A stretch of DNA of 64,000 nt from Babylonia areolata (Eukaryota; Mollusca; Gastropoda; Neogastropoda; Buccinidae), in contig NC_134877.1 of the NCBI RefSeq assembly GCF_041734735.1, positions 69,570,081 through 69,634,080 of the forward strand. Reading direction: 5' to 3'. The notes under the pieces are model-generated. The model made no database searches. It had not been told where the DNA came from and saw only the letters and a program-made list of their open reading frames with translations. The position numbers were made by a program, and so were the translations under genes. Below are positions 27,955 to 43,060 of the stretch, piece after piece. Position 1 is the first letter of the stretch, and every line of letters begins with the position of its first letter.

Positions 27955-28330
27955 GGAGCAATAGCTAAGTGGTTAACGCGTTGGACTTAATTTGATGATC
28001 GTGAGTTCAGTCTCAGTGTTGTCACCTAGCGCTTAAAGGGTGCCAATTCTTCCACTCTTCCTCTTTAACATGTGCAGGCCTTCTCTTGCCTCAATCCCTT
28101 TTCTGTGTACACACAGAGAGGATGAAATACACATTAAAGGTCTTGTGATCTTTGTTAGTATTTGGTGGGTTCCAGAAACACGGCAACATACTCAGTATGC
28201 ACATCCCCAGAAGCAAGAGTATGGCAGCCTACATTGAGTGGGATAAGAACATTCGGACATAAATGCCCTCTTGGTCATGTATAGCAGTAAATGGAGTTGA
28301 CACACAGGAATGCGAACAGAAAAAAAAAAA
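27955..28330 (+). mobile_element. tRNA-derived SINE, third family, diverged (intron 11)
   Basis: Head caatagctaagtggttaacg with gttggactt and B-box-like gtgagttcagtctc; body agcgcttaaagggtg, gtgtacacacagagaggatg, acattaaaggtcttgtgatc, ggtgggttccagaaacacgg and tatggcagcctaca. The layout fits a SINE I know from snails; many substitutions suggest an old copy. Confidence 0.65.
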
Positions 28331-28639
28331 GAGCAAAATTCCTAGATGTCAGGTGCATGACTGGAAATACCCACCTATCTGATTGTCCAGGACACCTGAA
28401 ATTTCTGGCGGACAGGTGGACATGATCTTTTCGCTTGTCAGTTGGACTACCAGTTTTTGACTGTTTCTCTTTTGTTTGACATTATCACAATTGTGATTTT
28501 AGATGAAAATCCTTCCCTGTCCCACCCTATGCATACCTCATGTTACCACAACGTTCCCTATTCCTCTCTTCCCAATTGGAAAAAACAAACAAACAAAAAC
28601 AACAAGAAATGCAGCGTATAAAATCAGTGGATGTCTAGG

Positions 28640-28860
28640 TCACATAGTACGATCAACTTTTATAAAATTTTCACGCAGAAATCATCTTCAGAATAGTCGT
28701 TTGGATTACACTTTGACTCTCGACAGTCATCAAACTCATCTTGCAACTTTGAAACTTCAGAAGTTTGGCAAAACTTAACCAAATCAATAATACATTCCAT
28801 TGAACTAGCACAGTCAGGAAGATCCTGCAGAATGCCAATAGATATCAATGAAATCAAGAC
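28640..28860 (-). repeat. Dispersed element W, copy 1, with shared peptide
   Basis: On the - strand reads VKFCQTSEVSKLQDEFDDCR, then ESKCNPNDYSEDDF. Copy 3 (39920-40190) reads VKFCQSFEFSKLQYEFDNC with NLNDDSE. The shared peptide suggests a coding fragment of an unidentified mobile element or of a duplicated gene. Confidence 0.5.
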
Positions 28861-29009
28861 TGACTCACTGACATTGATTTCGGAGGTCCGGCATTTGATT
28901 CATGATTTCGGAGGTCCGGCGATTGATTCACATTGAAGTACCAACTTCACTCTCATTGTCGGCAAAACTCGGTCAGTCAGTATCAAGGTCACTTAGTTCA
29001 ATCGATTTT

Positions 29010-29300
29010 TACAATATTCTCACTCAAAAATCATTAAAACTGTTCAAAGTCATCTTAGAATCGTCGTTCAGATTATGTTAAAGCTCTCGGCAATCATCAA
29101 ACTCATCTTGCAGCTTTAAAAATTCACAACTGTCTCAAAATTCAAGCAGATCGGATTCTGAAAAGTGCTAAATGCCCGGCAGGAAGTGCCGAAAACGAGG
29201 CTGTGTCTCGCGAGAGTCTCGTTTAAGTAAACAGCAATGGCTGCGGCCATAGTAAGCACGTGTTTAGCTAGTGGCACTGGGCATGTTCGAGTGTTACACT
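29010..29300 (-). repeat. Dispersed element W, copy 2
   Basis: Shares atcatcaaactcatcttgca, cgagagtctcgtttaagtaa and acgtgtttagcta with copies 1 and 3. On the - strand a short frame starts MAAAIAVYLNETLARHSLVF, and copy 3 starts MGAAFVVYINKILA, so the upstream end may be a real start of a reading frame. Confidence 0.5.
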
Positions 29301-29424
29301 GCAAGCCACTATTGGGCGAAAACATTGAATAAGAGTTAAAAAATTTAAAAAAAATCTACTAACAGTCGTCCAGGAATTACAAGCCCTGCAGGTGGCAGTG
29401 TATGGGAGGCCAGTGGTGCATAGT

Positions 29425-30258
<834 letters not shown>

Positions 30259-30302
30259 TGATGGAGAGTGGGAAGCGGGGGAGGGGCTGGTGGGACGGGA
30301 CT

Positions 30303-31018
30303 GAGGATTGCTGCGGCATCTGTAGGGTGGTAGGCGACCTTTGGGTGTGGGGGGTGGGTCTTGGGGAACTGAGGATTGCTGCGGCATCTGTAGGGTGGTA
30401 GGCGACCTTTGGGTGTGGGGGGTGGGTCTTGGGGAACTGAGGATTGCTGCGGCATCTGTAGGGTGGTAGGCGACCTTTGGGTGTGGGGGGTGGGTCTTGG
30501 GGAACTGAGGATTGCTGCGGCATCTGTAGGGTGGTAGGCGACCTTTGGGTGTGGGGGGTGGGTCTTGGGGAACTGAGGATTGCTGCGGCATCTGTAGGGT
30601 GGTAGGTGACCTTTGGGTGTGGGGGGTGGGTCTTGGGGAACTGAGGATTGCTGTGGCATCTGTAGGGTGGTAGGCGACCTTTGGGTGTGGGGGGTGGGTC
30701 TTGGGGAACTGAGGATTGCTGCGGCATCTGTAGGGTGGTAGGCGACCTTTGGGTGTGGGGGGTGGGTCTTGGGGAACTGAGGATTGCTGCGGCATCTGTA
30801 GGGTGGTAGGCGACCTTTGGGTGTGGGGGGTGGGTCTTGGGGAACTGAGGATTGTTGTGGCATCTGTAGGGTGGTAGGCGACCTTTGGGTGTGGGGGGTG
30901 GGTCTTGGGGAACTGAGGATTGCTGCGGCATCTGTAGGGTGGTAGGCGACCTTTGGGTGTGGGGGGTGGGTCTTGGGGAACTGAGGATTGCTGCGGCATC
31001 TGTAGGGTGGTAGGTGAC
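30303..31018 (+). repeat. 68-bp minisatellite, 11 copies of the exon 12 end and its donor (intron 12)
   Basis: Unit gaggattgctgcggcatctg, tagggtggtaggcgaccttt, gggtgtggggggtgggtctt, ggggaact. Its first half copies exon 12's last 27 bases and donor (gaggattgtcgtggcatctg, tgaggcg, gtaggtgac at 30217-30252). Starts at 30303, 30371, 30439 and so on to 30983, exactly 68 bp apart, nearly identical. Confidence 0.97.
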
Positions 31019-31164
31019 CGGGAGTGGGTGGGGGGTAGCTGGAGATAGGAGAGGAACTGGCAAGTATGAGATTCTTCAGGCGTGATGATGATATGGGTAC
31101 TTAAATTAAGTCAGAAACCAAGCTCTTAGCGGTTTATAAACACTGGGTCATTAGCACAACAGGC

Positions 31165-31856
31165 TGAGAGATAAGACAGAGCTTACAGGTCAGGATGTCA
31201 GTGAAGGGCTGTCACCTCACTGAAATAAGAGAGCTTATAGATCTGGATGTCAGTGAAAGGCTGTCACCTCACTGAGATAAGACAGAAGCTTACAGGTCAG
31301 GATGTCTGTGAAAGGCTGTCACCTCACTGAGATAAGACGGCTTACAGGTCAGGGTGTCAGTGAAGGGCTGTCACCTCACTGAAATAAGAGAGCTTATAGA
31401 TCTGGATGTCAGTGAAAGGCTGTCACCTCACTGAGATAAGACAGAAGCTTACAGGTCAGGTTGTCAGTGAAAGGCTGTCACCTCACTGAGATTAGACAGC
31501 TTACAGGTCAGGGTGTCAGTGAAGGGCTGTCACCATTAAGATAAGACAGAGCTTACAGGTCAGGATGTCAGTGAAGGGCTGTCACCTCACTGAAATAAGA
31601 CAGAGCTTATAGATCTGGATGTCAATAAGGGCTGTCACCTCACTGAGATTAGACAGCTTACAGGTCAGGGTGTCAGTGAAGGGCTGTCACCTCACTGAAA
31701 TAAGACAGAGCTTATAGATCTGGATGTCAGTAAGGGCTGTCACTTCACTGAGATTAGACAGCTTACAGGTCAGGGTGTCAGTGAAGGGCTGTCACCTCAC
31801 TGAGATAAGTCAGAAGCTTACAGGTCCGGATGTCAGTGAAGGGCTGTCACCTCACC

Positions 31857-31858
<2 letters not shown>
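31165..31858 (-). repeat. 54-bp satellite, - orientation, about 13 copies (intron 12)
   Basis: Unit cttacaggtcaggatgtcag, tgaagggctgtcacctcact, gagataagacagag, the reverse complement of the array at 17070-17625. Some units have the variant cttatagatctggatgtc, and two- or three-unit blocks recur. Confidence 0.97.

Positions 31859-31861
<3 letters not shown>

Positions 31862-31912
<51 letters not shown>
31862..31912 (+). repeat. (TA)n microsatellite
   Basis: About 25 TA units directly after the - orientation satellite. Confidence 0.97.
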
Positions 31913-31914
<2 letters not shown>

Positions 31915-32339
31915 CTTACATCTGTTATTGTTAATGTTCACTGTATTCAGATTTTTTTTTTCTCTGTGATGTTGACCGTTAATTACTGGCCCCCCCAACT
32001 GTCAGTCCAGGCTGATCATTACTCTGGCTGGAATCCAGTGGATGTGCACCAAGTTTTTTGAGACCTGTTGCCAGACTTGAGCTCTGATGTGCCAACAAAC
32101 TACTTGATATCAGTTATAGGCTGTTAGATGATCTTGACCATTTGACCTTTAACCTCAAATGGGTGGGGTTCATGTTGGGTTGGGAGGGTGACTAGAGACT
32201 CAGACTGCGTACTGTGTGAGTGTATACATGTACATGTTCATGTCTGTGTCAGTGTGTGTGTGTGGGAGTGTGTGTTTCTGAGAGAGACTCATCTGTGTTT
32301 GTGTGTATGTTTGCATGTTTCTGAGAGAGACTTCTGTGT

Positions 32340-34440
<2,101 letters not shown>

Positions 34441-34641
34441 GTGGTGTGTTGTGCAGTTGCAGTGGCATATTGTGCCAGATGTGTATTGTGTGTTGTGCCT
34501 GATGCAAATGATTTGCATGTGCCCGATGCAAATGTCATTATGTGCATAGGTGTGTTTATGTTTGTGTGCATGCATTCGTGTGTGCATGTGTATCAGTGTG
34601 CTGTGTAGTGAGTGGCATATCTACAGCGTAGTACCACCTGA

Positions 34642-36102
<1,461 letters not shown>

Positions 36103-36165
36103 GAGAGTCACTGGTCTGTTGTGCTCAATGTGAGTCACTGTTGTGTTATGTCCGATGTGGTGGTG
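36103..36165 (+). repeat. Relic of the intron 13 array at the end of the intron 14 array
   Basis: catgagagtcactggtctgt, tgtgctcaatgtgagtcact, then tgtccgatgtgg, matching 34407-34440 of intron 13. Unit exchange between the two arrays, or duplication of a segment that included exon 14, would explain this. Confidence 0.7.
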
Positions 36166-36289
36166 ATAGCAATTCAAAGACAAATGCATCAAAATATGCA
36201 TTTTTGTTCATGGGCTATGACTCACACATTCACTCATATACATGAATGGGCTTTTCCATGTATGTCCGTTTTTACCCCCACCATGTAGT

Positions 36290-36690
36290 TTCAATTTCAG
36301 TTTTTCAAGGAGTTGTCACTGCATTCAGACAAATCCATATACGCTACACCTCATCTGCTAGGCAGATGCCTGACAGCAGCATAACCCAGCATGCTTGTCA
36401 GGCCTTGAGTGCATGCTCATATATTTGTGTACCTATCAGAGTGGATTTCTTTTTATATAATTTTGTCAGAGGACAACACTCCCATTGCCATGGGTTCTTT
36501 TTCAGTGCGCCAAGTATATGCTTCACACGGTACCTTGGTTTATCGTCTCATCTGGATGACTATACGCTCAGTTTGATTTTCCAGTCTGACTTGGGAGAAA
36601 GGACAGGAGTGCAATTACAGCACACATCCTCACGCACTCTCTATATTGGCAGCTGAGCATCTTAACCATTCTGCTATCTTCCTCCTTAAA
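36290..36690 (-). mobile_element. tRNA-derived SINE, subfamily II, near full length (intron 14)
   Basis: Reverse complement of tail (cattcagacaaatccatata, ggcagatgcctgacagcagc), core (attttgtcagaggacaacac, ggtttatcgtctcatctgga) and head (gctgagcatcttaaccattc, tgctatcttcctcctt). Confidence 0.85.
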
Positions 36691-36749
36691 CTGAAACTTT
36701 CTATTTCCAGCTGTTCATAAATTGTTTTTGCAGAAATGCCTACATTTGT

Positions 36750-36799
36750 GTGTGTGTGTGTGTTTGCCTGTGTGAGTGGATGCGTGTGCATGCACATGG

Positions 36800-36835
<36 letters not shown>

Positions 36836-36838
36836 GTT
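36750..36838 (+). repeat. (TG)n tract directly before the exon 15 acceptor
   Basis: TG runs at 36750-36763 and 36805-36836 ending at gcgtgtgttacag. Confidence 0.93.
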
Positions 36839-36842
36839 ACAG

Positions 36843-36977
36843 ATGTTAGAGACGGAATGTTACAAAGAGCTCAATGTGTTTGGAGCTATGGGAGAACCCA
36901 CCCCTGATCTTCGAGAAGATTTACCTCCATCCCCACCTCCACGGGGCTTCTTTGATCGCCTGTTTCGCAGGAGACGA
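36843..36977 (+). CDS. GRK5: GRK exon 15 (residues 516-560): C-terminal membrane-binding helix
   Basis: Encodes [18 protein letters not shown], then [19 protein letters not shown] and DRLFRRRR. The [10 protein letters not shown] motif and the amphipathic [10 protein letters not shown] segment correspond to KGLLQRLFKRQ of GRK5, which binds membrane lipid through its basic and hydrophobic faces. Acceptor tgtgttacag follows a TG repeat; donor gtaagt at 36978. Not a terminal exon: no stop before the donor. Confidence 0.95.
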
Positions 36978-36979
36978 GT

Positions 36980-37600
36980 AAGTGTTGGGATGCGTGAAGG
37001 GTAGTTTTGGGATGATTGTTGGGATGATTGGGGGGCAATGTTGGGATGAGTGCTGGGCAGTGTTGGAATGAGTGTGGGGCCAGTGTTGGGATGAGAGTTG
37101 GGTAGTGTTGGGATGCGTGTAGGGCAGTGTTGGGATGAGTGTGGGGGTAGTGTTGGGATGAGTGTGGGGGTAGTGTTGGGATGCGTGTGTGGGGGCAGTG
37201 TTGGGATGAGTGTAGGGCAGTGTTGGGATGACTGTCGGGTATCAGGCAGTGTTGTTATGAGTGTGGGGGCAGTGTTGAGATGTGTGTAAGGATGTGTGCT
37301 GGGCAGTGTGGGGATGACTGTCAGGTATCAGGCAGTGTTATGAGTGTGGGGGCAGTGTTGAGATGTGTGTAAGGATGTGTGCTGGGCAGTGTGGGGATGA
37401 CTGTCAGGTATCAGGCAGTGTTATGAGTGTGGGGGCAGTGTTGAGAAGTGTGTAAGGATGAGTGCTGGGCAGTGTTGGGATGACTGTCAGGTATCAGGCA
37501 GTGTTGTTATGAGTGTGGGGGCAGTGTTGAGATGTGTGTAAGGATGAGTGCTGGGCAGTGTTGGGATGAGTGCTCAGCAGTGTTGGAATGAGTGCTGGGT
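36980..37600 (+). repeat. Minisatellite starting 3 bp inside the exon 15 donor (intron 15)
   Basis: Units of about 22-26 bp, gtgttgggatgagtgtgggg with gcagt. The true intron start is gtaagtgttgggatgcgtga. A longer unit of about 100 bp (from ggatgactgtcaggtatcag) is itself repeated three to four times at 37215-37530. Confidence 0.93.
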
Positions 37601-37979
37601 TGTGTTGGTTTTGGAGGGTTGGTAAGGGATGGATGGGGGTTGAGAGTGTTTGAAGTGTGGGATTTGCATGCAGAATTTAAAAAAAAAAAAAAATAATGAC
37701 TGTGATACATTTAGTTGTTTGTTTTTGTTTTGAGTTGTAATGTTGGTGCTGTGAAAGTGTGATAAAGTTCAACTTTCTTCCACTTGGAAAAATAAAATAG
37801 TTTTTTGATAAACTGTATGGACCATGGTACTGATGCAGTAGATAGCAAGTGGGAACTGTGGCCTAGCTGTGGTTGTGTCAACTTCCAGAACATCTTGAGA
37901 TTCTTTGATAACTATAAGACGGTGGGGAGTTCATTCCTTGCATTGTGGACAGTAGTGCTGAGGCGGGGAGTGGTATGCA

Positions 37980-38180
37980 TGTGTGTGTGTGTCTGTGTGT
38001 GTGTGTGTGTAGGTGTGTGTGTGTCTGTGTGTGTGTGTGTGTAGGGGTGGGTGGTTATACAGCAGATTATGATTTTTTGTTATTTTAAAGTTCATTGAAC
38101 TGAAAGCATCAACAGTTTATGTTTTCTGTAGATATGCTTCCTGTGCTACCCTTTCACCGAGCCAGTCATACTTGTGCATT

Positions 38181-38257
<77 letters not shown>

Positions 38258-38395
38258 CTCACACACACACATGCACACGCACACACACACACACATATCA
38301 CATATAGACACACACACACATGCAAACACATACACATGCAGACACACATATGCAAACACACACACACACGCACACACAACACACACACTTACCTT
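37980..38395 (+). repeat. (TG)n and (CA)n microsatellites
   Basis: TG runs at 37980-38042 and CA runs at 38184-38390, in opposite senses about 150 bp apart, so the transcripts could pair. Confidence 0.93.
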
Positions 38396-38489
38396 TACTT
38401 GCACTCAAGCATACTGGCAATGCACCTGAATAAAAACATTTTGTATGCAGTCAAGTATGCATCATAGGTGGTGGGTGGAGGGAGGAGAG

Positions 38490-39180
38490 AGGTGTGTCTG
38501 TCAGATCTGTGCCATAATACTCTGGAAATGAGTGTCAGGTTTATGCAATGATACTCTGGAAAAGAATGTATCAGATCTATGGCATAATACTCTTGAAAGA
38601 ATATATCAGATCAATGGCATGATACTCTGGAAATGAGTGTCATATCTTTGCCATAATACTATGCAATGATACTTTGGAAAAGAGTGTGTCAAATATATGC
38701 ATTAATACCCTGGAAATGATCTATCAGATCAGTGGCATAATACTCTGGAAATGAGTGTGTCAGATCTGTGCCATAATGCCCTGGAAATGAGTGTATCAGA
38801 TCTGTGCCATAATGCCTGGAAATGAGTGTATCAGGTCTGTGCCATAATGCCTGGAAATGAGTGTATCAGGTCTGTGCCATAATTCTTTGGAAATCAGTGT
38901 CAGATTTATGCCATTATACTCTGGAAATGAGTCAGTCTTATGCCATTATACTCTGGAAATGAGAGTGCCAGTTTGATGCCATTGATTCTGGAAAAGAGTT
39001 CCAGATGTATGCTAGATCTGCTGTTACATTCTGGGGGGAAAAAGTGTTAGATTTATGCCAGATGTATCCCATTACACTCTGGAAAAGATTTATGCCATTA
39101 TAGTATTTATACTCCGTAAACGAGAGTGAGTGTCATGTTTCTGCCATTGTACTCTTGAAATGAGAGTGGGTCTGGATTAA
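38490..39180 (+). repeat. Diverged minisatellite, about 37-bp unit, about 17 copies
   Basis: Units of the form cagatctgtgccataatact, ctggaaatgagtgtat, with many substitutions and partial copies. Confidence 0.85.
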
Positions 39181-39919
39181 TTTCATGGCTTCTTGAGATG
39201 AATTGTACAGTTCTCATTTGAGAAACAGTCACTGTAAACTGGTACATTTGAATGTCAGTATATAGAACAGTTGAGGAGAGAAAACTGGGACAGGAGTACA
39301 GTACAATACATCTTTATTGAAATATGATAGGAAATTAGGTGTGCATCCAAAGGCTTATCACTTTCACAACATGGTTTCTTCGCTTAAAGTGAAGTCACAC
39401 ACTTGAATATAACAAAGATTGAACTGAAAAAGAAAAAAACTAGAAAAAAAACAAAACAAAAAAAGCAGCAACAACATGAAAACAACAGCATATTAAGCTG
39501 TAATAATGATTTAACTTGTAAGAAGCACCTTTCCATGTAACATGTAAAACATGTTCAGTTTTGCAGTACAGTCTAAAAACCAACATTTAAAACATACATT
39601 TAAACACAAAAATGGTCATAACTCTGTACAAACATTGAAAGTTCTAAACACTTAATTAAACATTATGTTCATACACACACAAAATCATCACAGACTATAC
39701 ATTACTCACCATACATATCATATATCACAATACCTGAATATTGCACATATCACAATACTTGAATCCAATATCACAATATTTAAGAACCATATCACGATAC
39801 TTGAAACTATTCCCAATGTAATGATACATAAAACCATATCACAATTAATAGAATCCACTTCCAACTCTTAAAGCCAGTCACATACATCACAAAACACTGA
39901 AAATTTACATCTCAAAGTA

Positions 39920-40190
39920 CAAAGATCATTCGAACAGTTTCAAAATCATGTTCAGAATCGTCATTCAGATTGTGACGAAGCTCTCAGCAGTTATCAAACT
40001 CATATTGCAACTTTGAAAATTCAAAACTTTGGCAAAACTTAACTGAATCCGACCCCAAAAAGTTCAGAATGTTCAGCAGGAATTTGTTAAAATGAGGCAG
40101 TGACTGTCGCGAGAATCTTGTTTATGTAAACAACAAAGGCTGCACCCATTGTAAGCCAGTGTTTAGCAGATGCTCGGCTGTCAGAGATTT
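39920..40190 (-). repeat. Dispersed element W, copy 3
   Basis: Shares cagaatcgtcattcagattg, ttatcaaactcatattgcaa, ctgtcgcgagaatcttgttt and gtaaacaacaaaggctgca with copies at 28640 and 29010. See copy 1 for the shared peptide. Confidence 0.55.
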
Positions 40191-40199
40191 TTTTTTTTT

Positions 40200-40680
40200 T
40201 TTTTTTTTTTTTTGTTAGCGGGTGCTGGTGGGCACTCCAGGGTAGCAAGGGTTAAAAGTTAAAAACACCTGTGTTTTTCTGAGTGACGGAGGCAAGGAGT
40301 TCCAGACTGTGGGGGCAATGACAGGGAAAGTTGGTTTTTTTTGTTTGTTTTTTTTCCAAAAACTGTCAAGGGAGAACTGAGGAAGTGTCAGCAGAGAGGT
40401 GTAAACTGAGCGCAGCGACCTAGGATGGTGGAGATGGAGAACATCTGAAAGATTTGACAGCATATTGTGACAGAAACATTGAAAGCAGAGACAAGCAGTT
40501 TGTGTTGAATTCCCATCTTCACAGGAAGCTAGTGAAGTGTTCTGAGCATTGATGTTGCACTCTTATGCCTGGGTTTACAGGGAATGAGCCTAGCTGCAGG
40601 GTTCTGAATGCGTTGAAGATTATTTAGTTTTATCAGGTAGACTAGCTAGAAGAAAGTTGGTGTAGTCTTATCTAGATAAT
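40200..40680 (-). mobile_element. CR1/L2-type LINE fragment (reverse transcriptase C-terminal part)
   Basis: On the - strand, in two or three frames: DYTNFLLASLPDKTK, CEDGNSTQTACLC near the usual ELHWLPVK-R site, and FPVIAPTVWNSLPPSLRKTQ near the end. The order DY-NSLLA-LP..., HWLP..., AP-LWNSLP is that of the C-terminal third of CR1/L2/Jockey polymerases. Frame breaks and a poly(T)/(T)GTTT insert mark it as a decayed copy. Confidence 0.75.
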
Positions 40681-40869
40681 ATGAAAGAAACAGTGAGTTT
40701 GTTGGTTGCAGCAGTGGAAAAGAATCAGCTGAATAAAAACACGAATGTGATAAAACTCAGCATCTCTATTAGAAAAAGAAGCCAAAAAGGTGAAAAATCT
40801 CAATTAAAAAAGTTGAGGTCCAAAGCTAAGAATGTTGAAGATCCCATATTATATCCATGTGTTTAGGGC

Positions 40870-41085
40870 TTGACAGAAGAAAGTGGGGCCCAGTCCTCTC
40901 CTTCAGCTGCTATAACTTTCCACAGCTGAAGTCAGGTACCCATTCACACCTGGGTGGAGTGAGGGAAATTGGAGAAAATGCCTTTCTCGAGGACTCAGCG
41001 CCATTTTGAAACATGGTCTTGAACCCTGATCACTGGTGAACACTGGATCACCTGATTGATTCTGCCACGGTGCCTCCAGTCTCAG
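40870..41085 (+). repeat. Dispersed repeat family Z, copy 2
   Basis: cccattcacacctgggtgga, gtgagggaaattgga, tgcctttctcgaggactcag and ctgattgattctgccacggt. Shares its middle with 20935-21085. Confidence 0.65.
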
Positions 41086-41535
41086 TTTCTCAAGGATGGT
41101 CTCTGCATTCAGACAAATCCATACACTACACCACATCTGCTAGACAGATGCCAGACAACAGTGTAACCCAACGTGCTAGTCCAGCCTTGAGTGCATGCAT
41201 GTATATTTGGGCACCAAGAGGAGGGTGGTAGAATGGATAAGACGCTCATCTGCCAGTGCAGTCTCCTTGAGGGTTGGGGTACCTATCACAGTGGATTTTT
41301 TTTTCTACAGAATTTTGCCAGAGAACAACACTTCTGTTGCCATGGGTTTGTTTTCAGTGTTCCAAATGCCTGCTGCACATTGGACCTCAGTTTTTCGTTT
41401 CATCTGAATGACTAGACGCTCAGTTGGATTTTCCTGTCAAACTTGTGTGAAAGTGGGTTTCAAACCCAGACCCTCAAGGAGACTGCATTGGCAGATGAGC
41501 GTCTAATCCATTCCGCCACCCTCCTCCTGGTGCCT
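41085..41535 (-). mobile_element. SINE subfamily II, rearranged, with inverted head
   Basis: Tail in reverse at 41085-41205. A head in + orientation follows at 41210-41275 (gagggtggtagaatggataa). Then core and head in reverse to 41535. The two head copies are near-perfect complements over about 55 bp. Confidence 0.8.
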
Positions 41536-41589
41536 CTAGCTTTGTTTATTTTACAGTCAGATAAGAAAGGGAGGGTGTGTATGTTGTAT

Positions 41590-41960
41590 TGGTGGTGGCA
41601 GGGGGGTGGGTTATGTGAGGGGTGGTGGTGGAGGAGGGATGGGGTATATGGAGGATGGTGATGGGGGTGACAGTGTGGTGGTTGTGGGGGAGGGATGGGG
41701 TATATGGAGGATGGTGATGGGGGTGACATTGGTGGTGGTTGTGGAGGAGGGATGGGGTATATGGAGGATGGTGATGGGGGTGACAGTGGTGGTGGTTGTG
41801 GGGGAGGGATGGGGTATATGGAGGATGGTGATGGGGGTGACAGTGGTGGTGGTTGTGGGGGAGGGATGGGGTATATGGAGGATGGTGATGGGGGTGACAG
41901 TGTGGTGAGGGCTTGGGAGGTTGGGGGTATATGCTGGGTGATGATGGGGGTGACTGTATA
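41590..41960 (+). repeat. 57-bp minisatellite, about 6 copies (intron 15)
   Basis: Unit gatggggtatatggaggatg, gtgatgggggtgacagtggt, ggtggttgtgggggagg. G-rich on the + strand, with runs of four and five G. Confidence 0.95.
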
Positions 41961-42129
41961 GTGATGGGGTTATGAGGGGGGGATAAATATATTGGGTGGT
42001 GATAGTGGTGACTGTGGTAGGGGGATAGTGAGGTACATGCTGGGTGCTGGGTGGGGCGACTGTTGGTGGTAGAGGTGGGGAATGTGATGGTGGTGGTGGT
42101 GACTGTGGTGGTTGGAGGAAGAGGTGGTA

Positions 42130-43060
42130 TATGCTGTTCAGTGATGGTGGTGATTGTGTGGTCTGGGGCAGAGTGTGGGTTATAAAAATGGGTGATGACA
42201 TTGTGGTGGGGGGAGTGTGGGTTATAGAATGGGTGATGACGTTGTGGTGGGGGGAGTGTGGGTTATAAAATGGGTGGTGACGTTGTGGTGATGTTGTGTT
42301 TGGGGCAGTGTGGGTTATGAAATGGGTGGTGACATGTTGAGGGGAGAGTGTGAGTTATAAAATGGGTGTGACATGTTGGGGGGAGAGTGTGAGTTATAAA
42401 ATGGGTGGTGACGTTATGGTGACATGTTGGGGGGAGAGTGTGAGTTATAAAATGGGTGGTGACGTTGTGGTGACATGTTGGGGGGAGAGTGTGAGTTATA
42501 AAATGGGTGGTGACGTTGTGGTGACATGTTAGAGGGAGAGTGTGAGTTATAAAATGGGTGGTGACGTGGTGACATGTTGGGGGGAGAGTGTGAGTTATAA
42601 AATGGGTGGTGACGTGGTGACATGTTGGGGGGAGAGTGGGTTATAAAATGGGTGGTGACGTTGTGGTGACATGTTAGAGGGAGAGTGTGATTTATAAAAT
42701 GGGTGGTGACGTGGTGACATGTTGGGGGGAGAGTGGGTTATAAAATGGGTGGTGACGTTGTGGTGACATGTTAGAGGGAGAGTGTGAGTTATAAAATGGG
42801 TGGTGACGTGGTGACATGTTGGGGGGAGAGTGTGAGTTATAAAATGGGTGGTGACGTGGTGACATGTTAGAGGGAGAGTGTGAGTTATAAAATGGGTGGT
42901 GACGTGGTGACATGTTGGGGGGAGAGTGTGAGTTATAAAATGGGTGGTGACGTGGTGACATGTTGGGGGGAGAGTGTGGGTTATGTGGGTTATAAATTGG
43001 GTGGCGACGTTGTGGTTGGGAGAGTGTGGGTTATAAAATGGGTGGCGACGTTGTGGTGAC
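42130..43060 (+). repeat. Minisatellite, 38-53-bp units, about 18 copies (intron 15)
   Basis: Unit gagagtgtgagttataaaat, gggtggtgacgttgtggtga, catgttgggggga. It shares the ttataaaatgggtgg core with the following 41-bp array, so it is probably the ancestor or a sister of it. Confidence 0.95.
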
